Made by a program: the position numbers and the translations under genes
Notes under the pieces: generated by a model
Told to the model about the DNA's origin: nothing
What the model saw: only the letters and a program-made list of their open reading frames with translations
Databases searched by the model: none
In this document: piece after piece, positions 36,009 to 45,535 of the stretch
Numbering within the stretch: the stretch's first letter is position 1
Layout of the letters: every line of letters begins with the position of its first letter
DNA from: Pseudomonadota bacterium
Lineage (GTDB): Bacteria; Pseudomonadota; Gammaproteobacteria; Acidiferrobacterales; Acidiferrobacteraceae
Assembly (NCBI GenBank): GCA_021777335.1
Contig: JAJYDT010000014.1
Span: 1-47,609 of the forward strand
Length of the DNA: 47,609 nucleotides
Reading direction: 5' to 3'

Positions 36009-36117
36009 GACTCCTCCTCGCGACGTTAAATTTTATTAATAAGTCTTTGAACCGGCGCTTATTCTAGGCCTGTGGCGGACGTTAACGCAACGACGCCCAG
36101 AGAACCTTCCGGCCGTC

Positions 36118-36144
36118 TTGACGGCGGACACCATTGCCGATAAT
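36118..36144 (+). promoter_or_regulatory. candidate promoter of the leu leader and leuA
   Basis: TTGACG (36118-36123) and GATAAT (36139-36144) are good hexamers but with a 15-bp spacer; TAATCT at 17 bp is the alternative. The start would fall only 5-7 nt before the leader ATG at 36156. Confidence 0.4.
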
Positions 36145-36155
36145 CTTTGGACACC

Positions 36156-36227
36156 ATGCATCAGCACACATTCCTGCCGTCCTTGATCGCCCGCTCCGGG
36201 CTGCTGCTGCGCCTGCGGCGCAGATAA
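36156..36227 (+). CDS. leuL: leucine leader peptide (attenuator) of leuA
   Basis: A 23-codon ORF 125 bp upstream of leuA. Its product contains six leucines, with three consecutive CTG codons (36201-36209) and a fourth CTG after one Arg, then Arg-Arg-Arg-stop. Runs of leucine codons near the end of a short ORF before leuA are the signature of attenuation: starved ribosomes stall there and change leader folding. A perfect hairpin CTGCGCC-TGC-GGCGCAG (36207-36223) overlaps the Leu/Arg codons; further hairpins ACCCG/CGGGT and GACGC-AGCGC/GCGCT-GCGTC lie before leuA. A canonical U-rich terminator is not clear. Confidence 0.7.
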   Translation: MHQHTFLPSLIARSGLLLRLRRR

Positions 36228-36352
36228 CCCTACTTTTTCCATCGTCGTACCTGTTCCTTTCCGGACCCGAAAAGACCGGGTTCTTGTGACGCGTAGCGCG
36301 CATCCCTGTCGGAAGCGCTGCGTCGACCATGCACACCGTGGAGATCCACGTG

Positions 36353-38095
36353 ATGATGAATCATCCCGAATCAAAATACCGGCCGTTTGCGCCGGTCCCG
36401 ATAATGTCGCGGCGCTGGCCAGAGCGCCGGATCACGGCCCCCCCGATCTGGATGAGCACGGATCTGCGCGACGGCAACCAGGCGCTCTTCGAGCCCATGG
36501 ATCACGCGCGCAAACTGCGGATGTTCGAGCTCCTGGTACGTCTCGGATTCAAGGAGATCGAGGTTGGCTTCCCCTCCGCCTCACAGATCGAATTCGACTT
36601 CGTCCGCACCCTTATCAAGGAGCGGCGCATCCCGGAAGACGTCACGATTGAGGTACTGACGCCGGCGCGCGAGGCGCTCATCCGCCGCACCATGGAATCG
36701 CTCCAGGGCGTGCCACGCGCCATCGTCCATCTTTACAACGCGACCGCGCCGGTGTTCCGGCGGGTCGTGTTCGGGCTCGACGTCGAGGGAGTAATCGATC
36801 TTGCCAGGCGCGGCGCGGGGCTCATCCGCGATCTCGCCGCGGAGCAGCCACAGACCGACTGGCGATTCGAATACAGTCCGGAGGCCTTTACAGCAACGGA
36901 GCTTGATGTGTCCCGTCGCGTCTGCGATGCCGTTGCGGCAGCGTGGAATGCAACCGCGCACCACAAAGTCATCATCAATCTGCCGGCAACGGTCGAGCTT
37001 GCCACACCCAATGTCTTTGCCGACCAGGTCGAATGGATGCATCAGCATCTCAGCTGCCGCGAGGCGATATGCTTGAGCGTGCATCCACACAATGACCGCG
37101 GCACTGCCGTGGCAGCCGCGGAGCTTGCGCTGATGGCAGGCGCTGACCGGGTTGAAGGCTGCCTGTTCGGCAACGGCGAGCGCACCGGCAATGTCGATCT
37201 GGTCACGCTTGCACTTAACCTTTACACGCAGGGGATCGATCCGGGGATTGATCTCTCGGACATTGGCGCAGTCGCGCGCATCTACGAAGAATGTACCGGC
37301 CTTACCGTGCATGCGCGACACCCTTACGCGGGCGACCTCGTCTTCACCGCCTTTGCCGGCTCGCATCAGGATGCTATTCGCAAGGGCTTCGCCGCAAAGA
37401 CACGCGACGCGTTCTGGGACGTACCCTATCTGCCGATCGATCCCGGGGACATCGGGCGCCGCTACGATTCGATCATTCGCGTGAACAGCCAGTCGGGCAA
37501 GGGGGGTGTCGCTTATCTGATCGAGCGGGACTATGGGCTCGCGCTCCCGCGGCGTCTGCAGATCGAGGTGGGAGCCGTGGTACAGGCCCTGACGGAACGG
37601 AAAGGAGAGGTCACCTCGGCCGACATCTGGGCGCTTATCGAGCACGAATACCTTGCACGATCAGAGCCACTCCGGTATGTCGGGCACGAACTGTCAGGTA
37701 CTGGAGACGCCCAGGGGCTCACGGTCGAGCTTGAGATCTACGGCCGAAGGATCATGCTCAAGGGGCATGGCAACGGACCCATCGATGCGCTCCTCGATGC
37801 ACTGTCCTTGCCGGTCACGATCCTTGGCTACGAAGAGCATGCGCTCAGCGCGGGTGCGAGCGCACAGGCCGCAGCATTTGTTGAGGTATCGGCAAGGGGC
37901 GCCAGCCGCTTCGGCATCGGCATCCACGCCAACCTTGTGACCGCTTCGTTGCTTGCGGTCATCAGCGGCATCAACCGTCTCTATCAGGGTCTCCCCATGG
38001 AGCCTGTCGGATCCGCTGAGGATGGAGACACACGACGGGCGCAGGCATTTGGCATCGAGCCGATCACATGCGAAGCAACGGTGACCCCCCCGTAA
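36353..38095 (+). CDS. leuA: 2-isopropylmalate synthase
   Basis: A 580-residue LeuA of the longer class (about 560-600 residues), which condenses acetyl-CoA with 2-oxoisovalerate in the first committed step of leucine synthesis. The TIM-barrel holds STDLRDGNQAL, EVGFPSAS and the metal motif SVHPHNDRGTAVA; GNGERTGNVDL follows, and the C-terminal leucine-sensing domain (about 430-565) is present. The start is ATG 36353, with GGAG 9 nt upstream. It is preceded by the leader peptide at 36156. Confidence 0.96.
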   Translation: MMNHPESKYRPFAPVPIMSRRWPERRITAPPIWMSTDLRDGNQALFEPMDHARKLRMFELLVRLGFKEIEVGFPSASQIEFDFVRTLIKERRIPEDVTIEVLTPAREALIRRTMESLQGVPRAIVHLYNATAPVFRRVVFGLDVEGVIDLARRGAGLIRDLAAEQPQTDWRFEYSPEAFTATELDVSRRVCDAVAAAWNATAHHKVIINLPATVELATPNVFADQVEWMHQHLSCREAICLSVHPHNDRGTAVAAAELALMAGADRVEGCLFGNGERTGNVDLVTLALNLYTQGIDPGIDLSDIGAVARIYEECTGLTVHARHPYAGDLVFTAFAGSHQDAIRKGFAAKTRDAFWDVPYLPIDPGDIGRRYDSIIRVNSQSGKGGVAYLIERDYGLALPRRLQIEVGAVVQALTERKGEVTSADIWALIEHEYLARSEPLRYVGHELSGTGDAQGLTVELEIYGRRIMLKGHGNGPIDALLDALSLPVTILGYEEHALSAGASAQAAAFVEVSARGASRFGIGIHANLVTASLLAVISGINRLYQGLPMEPVGSAEDGDTRRAQAFGIEPITCEATVTPP

Positions 38096-38125
38096 CGGAT
38101 AGTATGTGATGGGCAGATCCATCGG

Positions 38126-38150
38126 CAGGCTGCCCGCGCGGGGCAGCCTG
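38126..38150. terminator. strong hairpin downstream of leuA, no T-run
   Basis: A perfect 10-bp stem CAGGCTGCCC/GGGCAGCCTG with a 5-nt GCGCG loop begins 30 bp after the leuA stop. It is followed by TCTCCCC rather than a T-run, so it may be a 3'-end stabiliser or an imperfect terminator. Confidence 0.5.
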
Positions 38151-38375
38151 TCTCCCCGGCCCGTGGCGGAAACAGGCGTCCGGCACAGTCCTGCGGTGGG
38201 TACGAAAACACCCTCGGACGATGAGCACCGCCTGCGGATCATTTGCCACCGGTGACACCGATTCGCTAAGATACTATGCACATGAACGTCTCTATCCCTC
38301 GTGTTACCAGGGCGCAAGACGGCCACAACACCCGGCCGGTTCGGGAATAATCGCAAGCGGACGGCCTCAAGACGT

Positions 38376-41300
38376 ATGGCAAAATCCTCGATTGCACCTG
38401 CAGAGGTTGCCCGCACCTCACCGTTTGCTCCACCTCTCCCGGACGCGGGCACTCGGCTTGCCTGGCGCGGGCTTGAGGGAAGCGCACGCGGGCTTGCGCT
38501 TGCCCAGGCGGCACGGGCCCACGTGGGTCCGCTGCTTATCGTCACTGCTGACGCCCGCCATGCCCAGCAGCTGGAGGAAGAGATCCGGTTCTACGGTGGA
38601 TCGGGGCTCATTGTCCTGACGTTCCCCGACTGGGAATCACTGCCATATGACGCATTCTCACCCCACCATGAGATTGTTTCCGAACGACTGAGGGCGCTTG
38701 CGCTGCTGCCTACGCTTACGCACGGCGTGGTCATCGCAAGCACGAGTACGCTGATGCACCGGCTCCCTCCACGGCAACACCTTGAGGCCCATAGCTTCAG
38801 CCTCGCACAAGGCGGCCGTCTTGACCTGAACGAGTTCCGTAACCGGCTGACGCGTAATGGCTACGAAACGGTGAGCCAGGTATCACTGCCGGGCGAATTC
38901 GCTGTCCGCGGTGGAATCATTGATGTCTTCCCGATGGGTGCGCAGGCACCCCTGCGCGTCGAACTGTTCGACGACTCCATTGAGTCGCTGCGCTCATTTG
39001 ATCCGGAAACACAACGTTCCCTTGACTCGCTGACGCACCTCGATCTCCTGCCCGGGCGTGAATACCCGACGACTGAGGACGCGGTACATCGTTTCCGCGC
39101 CGCGTTCCGCGCTGCCTTCGAAGGTGACCCGCACAGGCACCCCCTGTACCGAGATGTCAGCAACGGGCTTCACCCAAGCGGCATCGAGTATTATCTGCCG
39201 CTCTTTTTTCCAGAGACCGCCGTGATCGCCGATTATCTCCCGCCCTCCACGCTGTGCGTGCTGGAAACAGGCGATGGCGATACCGCGGCACACTTTGAGG
39301 AAGAAACCAGGGCGCGGTACGAGGCTCTGCGACACGATCGTGAACGCCCGATCCTGCCACCTGATCGCATATTTCTTGCGGCCTCCGAGTTCGAGCGCAT
39401 GCTTGCGCCCTTTGCGCGCATCTTCCTCGAGACAGATGGCGCGGTGATCGGACCCGCGGTGACCTTTGCAAACCTGCCGCCGCCGGTACTGCCGCTGCAT
39501 CCAAAGGACGCAAGACCGTACCGTGCGCTCTTCGAGTATCTCGCCGGACACGTGGGCCGCGTGCTGCTGGTTGCCGAGACGACCGGGCGGCGTGAAGCAA
39601 TGCGCGCCGTGCTCGCCAGTGACCGTCTGGAACCGGACGACTGCAGCAGCTGGGACGACTTTCTCGCCAGCTCATCGCGGCTTGCGATCACCTGCGCCGC
39701 ACTCGACCGCGGCCTCGCACTCGAGGAACCGGCACTCGGGGTCCTCACGGAGTCACAGCTCTACGGGGAGCATGTGGTGCAACGCCGCCGCCGCTCAGGT
39801 GTGCGCGACACGGATACCGTGATCCGCAGTCTGGCGGAACTAAAACCAGGGGATCCGGTGGTTCACGAGGAACACGGGGTCGGCCGCTATCTCGGACTGC
39901 AGTACCTTGATGTCGGCGACGGGCGCGGAGAATTCCTCGCGCTCGAATATGCCGGCGGCGACAAGCTCTATGCACCGGTGACTGCACTGAACCTGATCCA
40001 CCGCTACACAGCCACCCATCCGGACCATGCACCACTTCACCGCCTTGGGGGCGAGATCTGGGACAAGGCCCGGGCACGCGCCCGGGAAAAGGCGCACGAC
40101 GCGGCCGCGGAACTGCTCGAATTGTACGCCAAGCGCGCGGCCCGCAAGGGACATGCGTTCCGCGCGCGTGACGACTACTACCGCGCCTTTGCCGCCGCAT
40201 TCCCGTTCGAAGAAACTCCCGACCAGACCCGGGCAATTGAAGCAGTCCTCACCGATATGGAATCGGACCGGCCCATGGACCGCCTGGTGTGCGGCGATGT
40301 CGGTTTCGGCAAGACCGAGGTCGCAATGCGCGCGGCGTTTCTGGCGGTCCAGGACCGACGGCAGGTCGCTGTGCTGGTGCCCACGACACTGCTTGTACAG
40401 CAGCATTTTGAAAACTTCCGGGACCGTTTCTCCGACACGGGTGCCCGGATCGAGGCGCTGTCGCGCTTCCGCTCTGCAACCGAACAGCGCGATGTCCTCG
40501 ACCGGCTCGCGGGCGGCTCGGTTGACCTCGTCATCGGCACCCACCGGCTGCTGCAGCAGGACGTGCGATTCAAGGATCTCGGGCTCGTGATCATCGATGA
40601 GGAACACCGGTTCGGGGTGCGCCAGAAAGAGCGCCTGAAAGCTCTGCGCAGCGAGGTCGATATCCTTACACTCACGGCCACGCCGGTACCAAGAACGCTC
40701 AATCTCGCGCTGGCCGCACTGCGCGACATCTCGCTGATATCGACCCCGCCTCAGGAACGCCTTTCAGTCAAGACCTTCGTCACACAACGGAACGATGCGC
40801 TCATCCGCGAGGCGTGTCTGCGAGAACTACGCCGCGGGGGCCAGATCTATTTTCTGCATAACGAGGTGAAAACGATCGCGCGCGCAGGGGAGCAGCTCAA
40901 ACGGCTCATTCCAGAGGCGGAAATCCGCATCGCACACGGACAGATGCCCGAGCGCGCGCTCGAGCGCGTGATGCTGGACTTCTACCATCAACGCTTCAAT
41001 ATCCTGCTCTGCAGTACAATCATCGAGACCGGCATCGATGTGCCGACCGCGAACACGATCCTCATTGAGCGTGCGGACAAGTTCGGGCTGGCGCAGATGC
41101 ACCAGTTGCGCGGGCGCGTGGGCCGCTCGCACCACCGGGCGTACGCCTACCTGCTGGTTCCTCCCGATCCCCTGTTGACCGCTGATGCGCGCAAGCGCCT
41201 TGATGCGATTGCTTCGCTCGAAGAACTCGGCGCGGGCTTCGCGCTCGCCTCGCACGATCTCGAAATCCGCGGCGCCGGGGAGCTCCTCGGAGAGACCCAG

Positions 41301-41843
41301 AGTGGCCAGATCGACGATATTGGTTTCACGCTCTATGCCGAGCTTCTGGAACGGGCGGTACGATCGCTGCAGTCAGGAGAGCCCGATGTGCGCCTTGACC
41401 CACGGACTACGGACATCAACCTGCATGCCCCGGCGCTGCTGCCTGAGGGCTATGTGCCGGACACCCATGTACGGCTCGTGCTGTACAAGCGCATCAGTAC
41501 GGCGCACACCGAGGACGATCTGACTGAACTTCAGGTGGAGCTGATCGACCGCTTCGGGCTGCTCCCGGCCGCTGCCAAGCTGCTGTTCCGGATTGCCTCG
41601 CTCAAGCTCAAGGCATCCCCTCTGCGCATCACGCGGATCGAGGCCGGCCCGAAGGGCATCCGGTTCGAGTTCGACCAACAGCCGGCCGTTGATCCCTCGC
41701 GCGTGATCGCGCTCATCCAGTCGGGCCCCGGGTATCGTCTTGATGGCCGGCATCTGCGCGTCAAGGCCGATCTGCCCTCGGCCGACGCGCGGGTCGAGAC
41801 GATCGAGAAGATCCTCTCAGCTTTGGCGGGGCGCGCCGCGTAG
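38376..41843 (+). CDS. mfd: transcription-repair coupling factor Mfd
   Basis: A 1155-residue Mfd, which removes stalled RNA polymerase and recruits UvrA. The UvrB-like N-terminal domains hold FPDWESLPYD and GEFAVRGGIIDVFP; the polymerase-interacting domain begins DPVVHEEHGVGRYLGL; the RecG-like motor has Walker A GDVGFGKT (640-647) and DEEH (741-744), then LTATPVPRTL and the TRG region HQLRGRVGRSHHRAYAYL. The C-terminal D7 domain is present. I chose ATG 38376, which gives normal length; the ribosome site is weak. The last 83 bp overlap the opposing GGDEF-EAL gene. Confidence 0.97.
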   Translation: MAKSSIAPAEVARTSPFAPPLPDAGTRLAWRGLEGSARGLALAQAARAHVGPLLIVTADARHAQQLEEEIRFYGGSGLIVLTFPDWESLPYDAFSPHHEIVSERLRALALLPTLTHGVVIASTSTLMHRLPPRQHLEAHSFSLAQGGRLDLNEFRNRLTRNGYETVSQVSLPGEFAVRGGIIDVFPMGAQAPLRVELFDDSIESLRSFDPETQRSLDSLTHLDLLPGREYPTTEDAVHRFRAAFRAAFEGDPHRHPLYRDVSNGLHPSGIEYYLPLFFPETAVIADYLPPSTLCVLETGDGDTAAHFEEETRARYEALRHDRERPILPPDRIFLAASEFERMLAPFARIFLETDGAVIGPAVTFANLPPPVLPLHPKDARPYRALFEYLAGHVGRVLLVAETTGRREAMRAVLASDRLEPDDCSSWDDFLASSSRLAITCAALDRGLALEEPALGVLTESQLYGEHVVQRRRRSGVRDTDTVIRSLAELKPGDPVVHEEHGVGRYLGLQYLDVGDGRGEFLALEYAGGDKLYAPVTALNLIHRYTATHPDHAPLHRLGGEIWDKARARAREKAHDAAAELLELYAKRAARKGHAFRARDDYYRAFAAAFPFEETPDQTRAIEAVLTDMESDRPMDRLVCGDVGFGKTEVAMRAAFLAVQDRRQVAVLVPTTLLVQQHFENFRDRFSDTGARIEALSRFRSATEQRDVLDRLAGGSVDLVIGTHRLLQQDVRFKDLGLVIIDEEHRFGVRQKERLKALRSEVDILTLTATPVPRTLNLALAALRDISLISTPPQERLSVKTFVTQRNDALIREACLRELRRGGQIYFLHNEVKTIARAGEQLKRLIPEAEIRIAHGQMPERALERVMLDFYHQRFNILLCSTIIETGIDVPTANTILIERADKFGLAQMHQLRGRVGRSHHRAYAYLLVPPDPLLTADARKRLDAIASLEELGAGFALASHDLEIRGAGELLGETQSGQIDDIGFTLYAELLERAVRSLQSGEPDVRLDPRTTDINLHAPALLPEGYVPDTHVRLVLYKRISTAHTEDDLTELQVELIDRFGLLPAAAKLLFRIASLKLKASPLRITRIEAGPKGIRFEFDQQPAVDPSRVIALIQSGPGYRLDGRHLRVKADLPSADARVETIEKILSALAGRAA

Positions 41844-44094
41844 CAAGCGGACGCGGCGTACGTCCGCGGGGCTCCCGGACCGGCCCCTTGCCGGCGGCAG
41901 GTGCCGCAGCCCTGGCACGGGGTCCTTTTTGGATACCAGGCGCCCAAGGAGAGTTGCGCAGCCACGCCCCGAGCGCGTCCGCCGGAAGCGGCCGGCTCAT
42001 ATGATAGCCCTGAGCCTCATCGCAGCCGGACGCAAACAACCGGTCCCAGGTCTCCGGATTCTCCACCCCCTCGGCGATCACCCGCAGGCCGAGATGATGG
42101 GCCATGTCGATCGTCGAACGGACGATTGTCGCATCGTCGCTGTCTCCAACCATATCCATGACAAAGGACTTGTCGATCTTGACCGCGTGGACCGGCAATT
42201 TCTTGAGATAGCTGAGCGAGGAATAACCGGTGCCGAAGTCGTCGATCGAAAGGCGCACACCCATCTTGTCCAGGCGCGCGAGCAGTGCCATCGCGTGCAC
42301 CGGATCGACCATCAGCATGCTTTCGGTGATTTCAAGTTCGAGCCATCGCGCCGCGAGCCCCGCATCCACCAGCGCCCGCACCACCTGGTCGGGCAGACTC
42401 TGGTCCTGGAGATTGCGCGCCGAGATGTTCACAGCGACTGAAAGGTCGAGCCCCTCCCGGTGCCAGGCGGCGCACTGGTGAAGCGCCGTGCGCAGCACCC
42501 AGAGCGTGAGCGGTTTTATGAAACCGCTATGCTCCGCCATCGGAATGAACTCGTCCGGCCCGATCAGTCCGAGATCATGATGCTGCCACCGCGCGAGCGC
42601 TTCCACCCCGAGCGTGCGGCCGGTCTTAAGATCCACCTTCGGCTGGTAGACAAGGAATATCTGGTTGCGGTCGAGCGCCTCACTGAGGGCATTCATGAGA
42701 GCCAGACGTCGCGGACTGTACGGGTCGCGTTCCGGCGCATAGACGAGAAACTTGTGGCTGGACTGCCGGGCGGCCTGCAACGCGACATCCGCGTGCTGCA
42801 TGAGCCGGCCGGGTTCGTTGCCATGGTCCGGGCAGAGTGCGATTCCGGCACTGACATCGACGTCGACAGTGACCTGTTCAAGCGCAAACGGCGGCGCGAG
42901 TACCTGCTGCGCCCTGCCCGTGACCTCACGCGCCTGCTCCTCGTCCGCCCCGGTCAACAGTAGCGCGAACACACCGCTGCCGGCGTAGGTAAGAACATCG
43001 TCGCCCCCGAGCAATGGGTGCAGACGGGGTCCGACCTGCTGGAGGAGGAGATCCCCGATCGGATGACCGAGCGTGTTGTTGATGTCCCTCAGGCGATCAA
43101 GACCGAGCATGATAAGCGCAAGAGGCGGCACAGGCGACCGTGTCAGCCGTTCCTTGATCCGTTCCGCCAGCAACACGCGGTTGGGCAACCCTGTCAGGAC
43201 GTCGTAGTAGGCCTGACGCCGGACGATCTCCACCAGGTGCAGGCGCTCGCTGATGTCACGCGCAATGACAACAAAACGATGTGCGCCTTCTGGCCCCATC
43301 CGGCTGACCGCGATCTCGAGCGGCACGGATTCGCCATCCCGGCGCTGGCCCCGGGCCTCACGCGTGCCGATCCTGAGCACGTCATGTTCCGACCCAGACG
43401 TCTGCCCGTGTGTCTCCGGCAATAACATCCCGACCGGCCGCCCGATGACCTCATCGGGCACGTAGCCGAAGACTTGCGCCACCCTGGGGTTGATGGATTC
43501 GACCGTACCCCCGGCATCGAGCGTGAGGATGACGCCCGCCACGTTGTCCAGAATCGCGCGCAGATGCGCCTCCTGATCCTTGAGCAACGTGTGCGACTGG
43601 TACAGCGACTGGACGACACCAAGTTCCCGCTCGACGCACGCGGCAAGGTCGTTCAGGACCTGCTGTCCGGCAGTATCCAGCTGCCGCGGGCGCGTGTCGA
43701 CGACACAGAAGGTTCCCAGACGGTTACCGTCCTCGTCTTCGAGGGTGCGGCCGGCGTAGAAGCGGACGAAGGGTTCGTGCGTCACAAGCGGGTTATCCGA
43801 GAAACGCGGATCGAGATGGGTGTCAGGGACGATCATGAGGCCACCCTGGACGATTGCATGGGCGCAGAACGAGATATCGCGCGGCGTCTCGCACACAGAA
43901 ACGCCCTGCCGGGATTTGAACCACTGGCGATCCGCATCAATGAGCGAGATGAACGAAACGGGCACATCGAACAGCTGTTTCGCAATGCGCGTAAACCGGT
44001 CGAAGCGCTCCTCGGGCGCGGTATCGAGCATATTCAGGCGACGCAACGCCGCGAGGCGCTCGCGTTCGCGGGGCAGCACGGCGGGCATCAGCAA
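41761..44094 (-). CDS. GAF-PAS-GGDEF-EAL protein, degenerate GGDEF
   Basis: A 777-residue soluble sensor with GAF (about 25-165, opening RLNMLDTAPEERFDRFTRIA), PAS (about 175-285), GGDEF-like (about 290-455) and EAL (about 465-715). The GGDEF site reads GSGVF and the I-site is GGDD, so cyclase activity is not expected. The EAL set is complete: VEALARW, N in NIS, LEITES, IDDFGTGYSS, KIDKSF, AEGVE. The last 60 residues are Arg/Pro/Ala-rich and are encoded partly antisense to mfd. The start is TTG 44094, with AGGAGG 6 nt upstream; ATG 44088 is less well spaced. Confidence 0.9.
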   Translation of the reverse strand: MLMPAVLPRERERLAALRRLNMLDTAPEERFDRFTRIAKQLFDVPVSFISLIDADRQWFKSRQGVSVCETPRDISFCAHAIVQGGLMIVPDTHLDPRFSDNPLVTHEPFVRFYAGRTLEDEDGNRLGTFCVVDTRPRQLDTAGQQVLNDLAACVERELGVVQSLYQSHTLLKDQEAHLRAILDNVAGVILTLDAGGTVESINPRVAQVFGYVPDEVIGRPVGMLLPETHGQTSGSEHDVLRIGTREARGQRRDGESVPLEIAVSRMGPEGAHRFVVIARDISERLHLVEIVRRQAYYDVLTGLPNRVLLAERIKERLTRSPVPPLALIMLGLDRLRDINNTLGHPIGDLLLQQVGPRLHPLLGGDDVLTYAGSGVFALLLTGADEEQAREVTGRAQQVLAPPFALEQVTVDVDVSAGIALCPDHGNEPGRLMQHADVALQAARQSSHKFLVYAPERDPYSPRRLALMNALSEALDRNQIFLVYQPKVDLKTGRTLGVEALARWQHHDLGLIGPDEFIPMAEHSGFIKPLTLWVLRTALHQCAAWHREGLDLSVAVNISARNLQDQSLPDQVVRALVDAGLAARWLELEITESMLMVDPVHAMALLARLDKMGVRLSIDDFGTGYSSLSYLKKLPVHAVKIDKSFVMDMVGDSDDATIVRSTIDMAHHLGLRVIAEGVENPETWDRLFASGCDEAQGYHMSRPLPADALGAWLRNSPWAPGIQKGPRARAAAPAAGKGPVREPRGRTPRPLATRRAPPKLRGSSRSSRPARRPRADRP

Positions 44095-44164
44095 AGGACG
44101 CCTCCTGGGAAGGTCGATAGCACTTGAGCGACGCCGGAACCCTCTGTCCCGGCATCTTCTCCGG

Positions 44165-44182
44165 TACCTTACTATAAAGGTA
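44165..44182. promoter_or_regulatory. palindrome centred on a candidate -10 of the GAF-EAL gene
   Basis: TACCTT-ACTATA-AAGGTA is a perfect 6-bp inverted repeat whose central 6 bp read TATAGT on the minus strand, a plausible -10 about 75 bp before the TTG start. A repressor bound here would block transcription. The -35 region is weak. Confidence 0.45.
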
Positions 44183-44204
44183 GAGTATAATTAGGGGCTT
44201 GCAA

Positions 44205-44227
44205 GGACGGGGTGGCTGTCCCCGTCC
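44205..44227 (-). terminator. hairpin downstream of def
   Basis: A perfect 8-bp stem GGACGGGG/CCCCGTCC with a 7-nt loop lies 14 bp past the def stop. On the minus strand only TT follows, so it is a weak intrinsic terminator at best. Confidence 0.45.
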
Positions 44228-44240
44228 GCCCGGCGTGCAC

Positions 44241-44771
44241 CTAATCCGAGAAACGCTGCCCCGGGAAGAGCACGTCCTCGAACCCGAAGGCGGTCAGATC
44301 CCGCAGACGCATGGGATAGAGGATGCCGTTCAAGTGGTCGAATTCATGCTGGAACACGCGGGCGTGGAATCCCCGCGCCTCATGCTTGATGCGCGCCCCG
44401 GCCACGCTGTAACCGGAATAGCGGATGTGCGTATACCGTGGAACGAGCCCGCGCAGACCGGGTACGCTGAGGCAGCCTTCCCAGCCGTCCTCAACACCAT
44501 CTCCGATCGGCTCCATATCCGGGTTCACCAGCACCGTGGTCGGCACCGGTTCAGCCTCTGGGTAGCGCGGATTGGCCGCGACACCGAACACAATCACCCT
44601 GAGCGCTACACCAATCTGCGGCGCGGCGAGACCGGCTCCATTTTCCGCAGCCATGGTATCGAAGAGATCGCCGACCAGCAGCTTGAGCTCGGGTGTATCG
44701 AACGCCGCAACCTCCCTGGCCCGCTGCATGAGCACGGGATCACCCATCCTGCGCACCGTACGCGCCGTCAT
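44241..44771 (-). CDS. def: peptide deformylase
   Basis: A 176-residue deformylase that removes the N-formyl group from nascent proteins. All three motifs are present: [18 protein letters not shown] and the metal site QHEFDHLNG. The C-terminus [13 protein letters not shown] is typical of the short Xanthomonas/Pseudomonas-like second paralogue group, not the fmt-linked copy, so another def may exist elsewhere. It starts at ATG 44771, divergent from the csiV-like gene. Confidence 0.95.
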   Translation of the reverse strand: MTARTVRRMGDPVLMQRAREVAAFDTPELKLLVGDLFDTMAAENGAGLAAPQIGVALRVIVFGVAANPRYPEAEPVPTTVLVNPDMEPIGDGVEDGWEGCLSVPGLRGLVPRYTHIRYSGYSVAGARIKHEARGFHARVFQHEFDHLNGILYPMRLRDLTAFGFEDVLFPGQRFSD

Positions 44772-44838
44772 GCTTTACCAACCCCCCGCTCTGCCGCCAT
44801 ACTTGCCACTATAGCTGCCTGCTCAATGAAGGAAAACC

Positions 44839-45528
44839 GTGCGTCCGTTCCTTTCCGCCCTGCTCGTCACGCTGCTGCCTCTTGTTCCATCAGTCGCGCT
44901 GGCGGCGGCTCAATCTGCTTCGGCCCCCGGCCCGACCCCCATCTATCAGGTGAACGTGATCGTATTTCGGAACCTGATGCCGTGGCTTGACGGCAATGAG
45001 CAGTGGGCCCAGGAGAAGGCCGCGCCGCTGCGCGGCCTGCGTCACGCGATCCTTCCGGTCACCGGGTTGAGCCGCACGTCGCCGCTTGCGCCTGCGCTCG
45101 CGAGACTCTCGTCGAATCCGGATTACAAGGTCCTGCTCGTCGCAAACTGGCTGCAGCCCGGCGTGGCGTATCAGCAGGTCACACCGACACGCATCGAGGA
45201 CGCCTCAGGCGACCTCGACGGGACCATTACCGTCTATAAACTCCTGTATCTGCATGCCAATATCGATCTCGCGTTTGCGCCACATGCCACCGTGGCCGGC
45301 ACACCGGCGGAACCCGTCGCGATCCCCGCAGCGGGGGATGGGGCTGCCCTGACGGTCCCGGCCGGTGACAACGGAACGAACACCAGCAACGCGCCGGGTG
45401 TCGCGACAGGGCCAGTTGTCTACCGGATGATCGAACATCGCCGTATCGGCGCGGAAGAAGTGGAGTATTTTGATCACCCGAAGTTCGGGGTGCTGCTTGA
45501 GGTAACGCGGCTCACGACCGCGCCGTGA
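44839..45528 (+). CDS. csiV: CsiV-like periplasmic protein
   Basis: A 229-residue exported protein. It has a Sec signal (about 1-24, cleavage after ALA), then YQVNVIVFRNLMP near the N-terminus and, at the C-terminus, RRIGAEEVEYFDHPKFGVLLEVTRL, both characteristic of the CsiV family (peptidoglycan-binding, found beside mfd in gammaproteobacteria). A low-complexity Ala/Gly/Thr/Asn linker (about 150-190) separates the halves. The start is GTG 44839 with AAGGAAAA upstream. It converges on the GGDEF-EAL-CZB gene with 7 bp between stops. Confidence 0.85.
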   Translation: MRPFLSALLVTLLPLVPSVALAAAQSASAPGPTPIYQVNVIVFRNLMPWLDGNEQWAQEKAAPLRGLRHAILPVTGLSRTSPLAPALARLSSNPDYKVLLVANWLQPGVAYQQVTPTRIEDASGDLDGTITVYKLLYLHANIDLAFAPHATVAGTPAEPVAIPAAGDGAALTVPAGDNGTNTSNAPGVATGPVVYRMIEHRRIGAEEVEYFDHPKFGVLLEVTRLTTAP

Positions 45529-45535
45529 TGCACGC

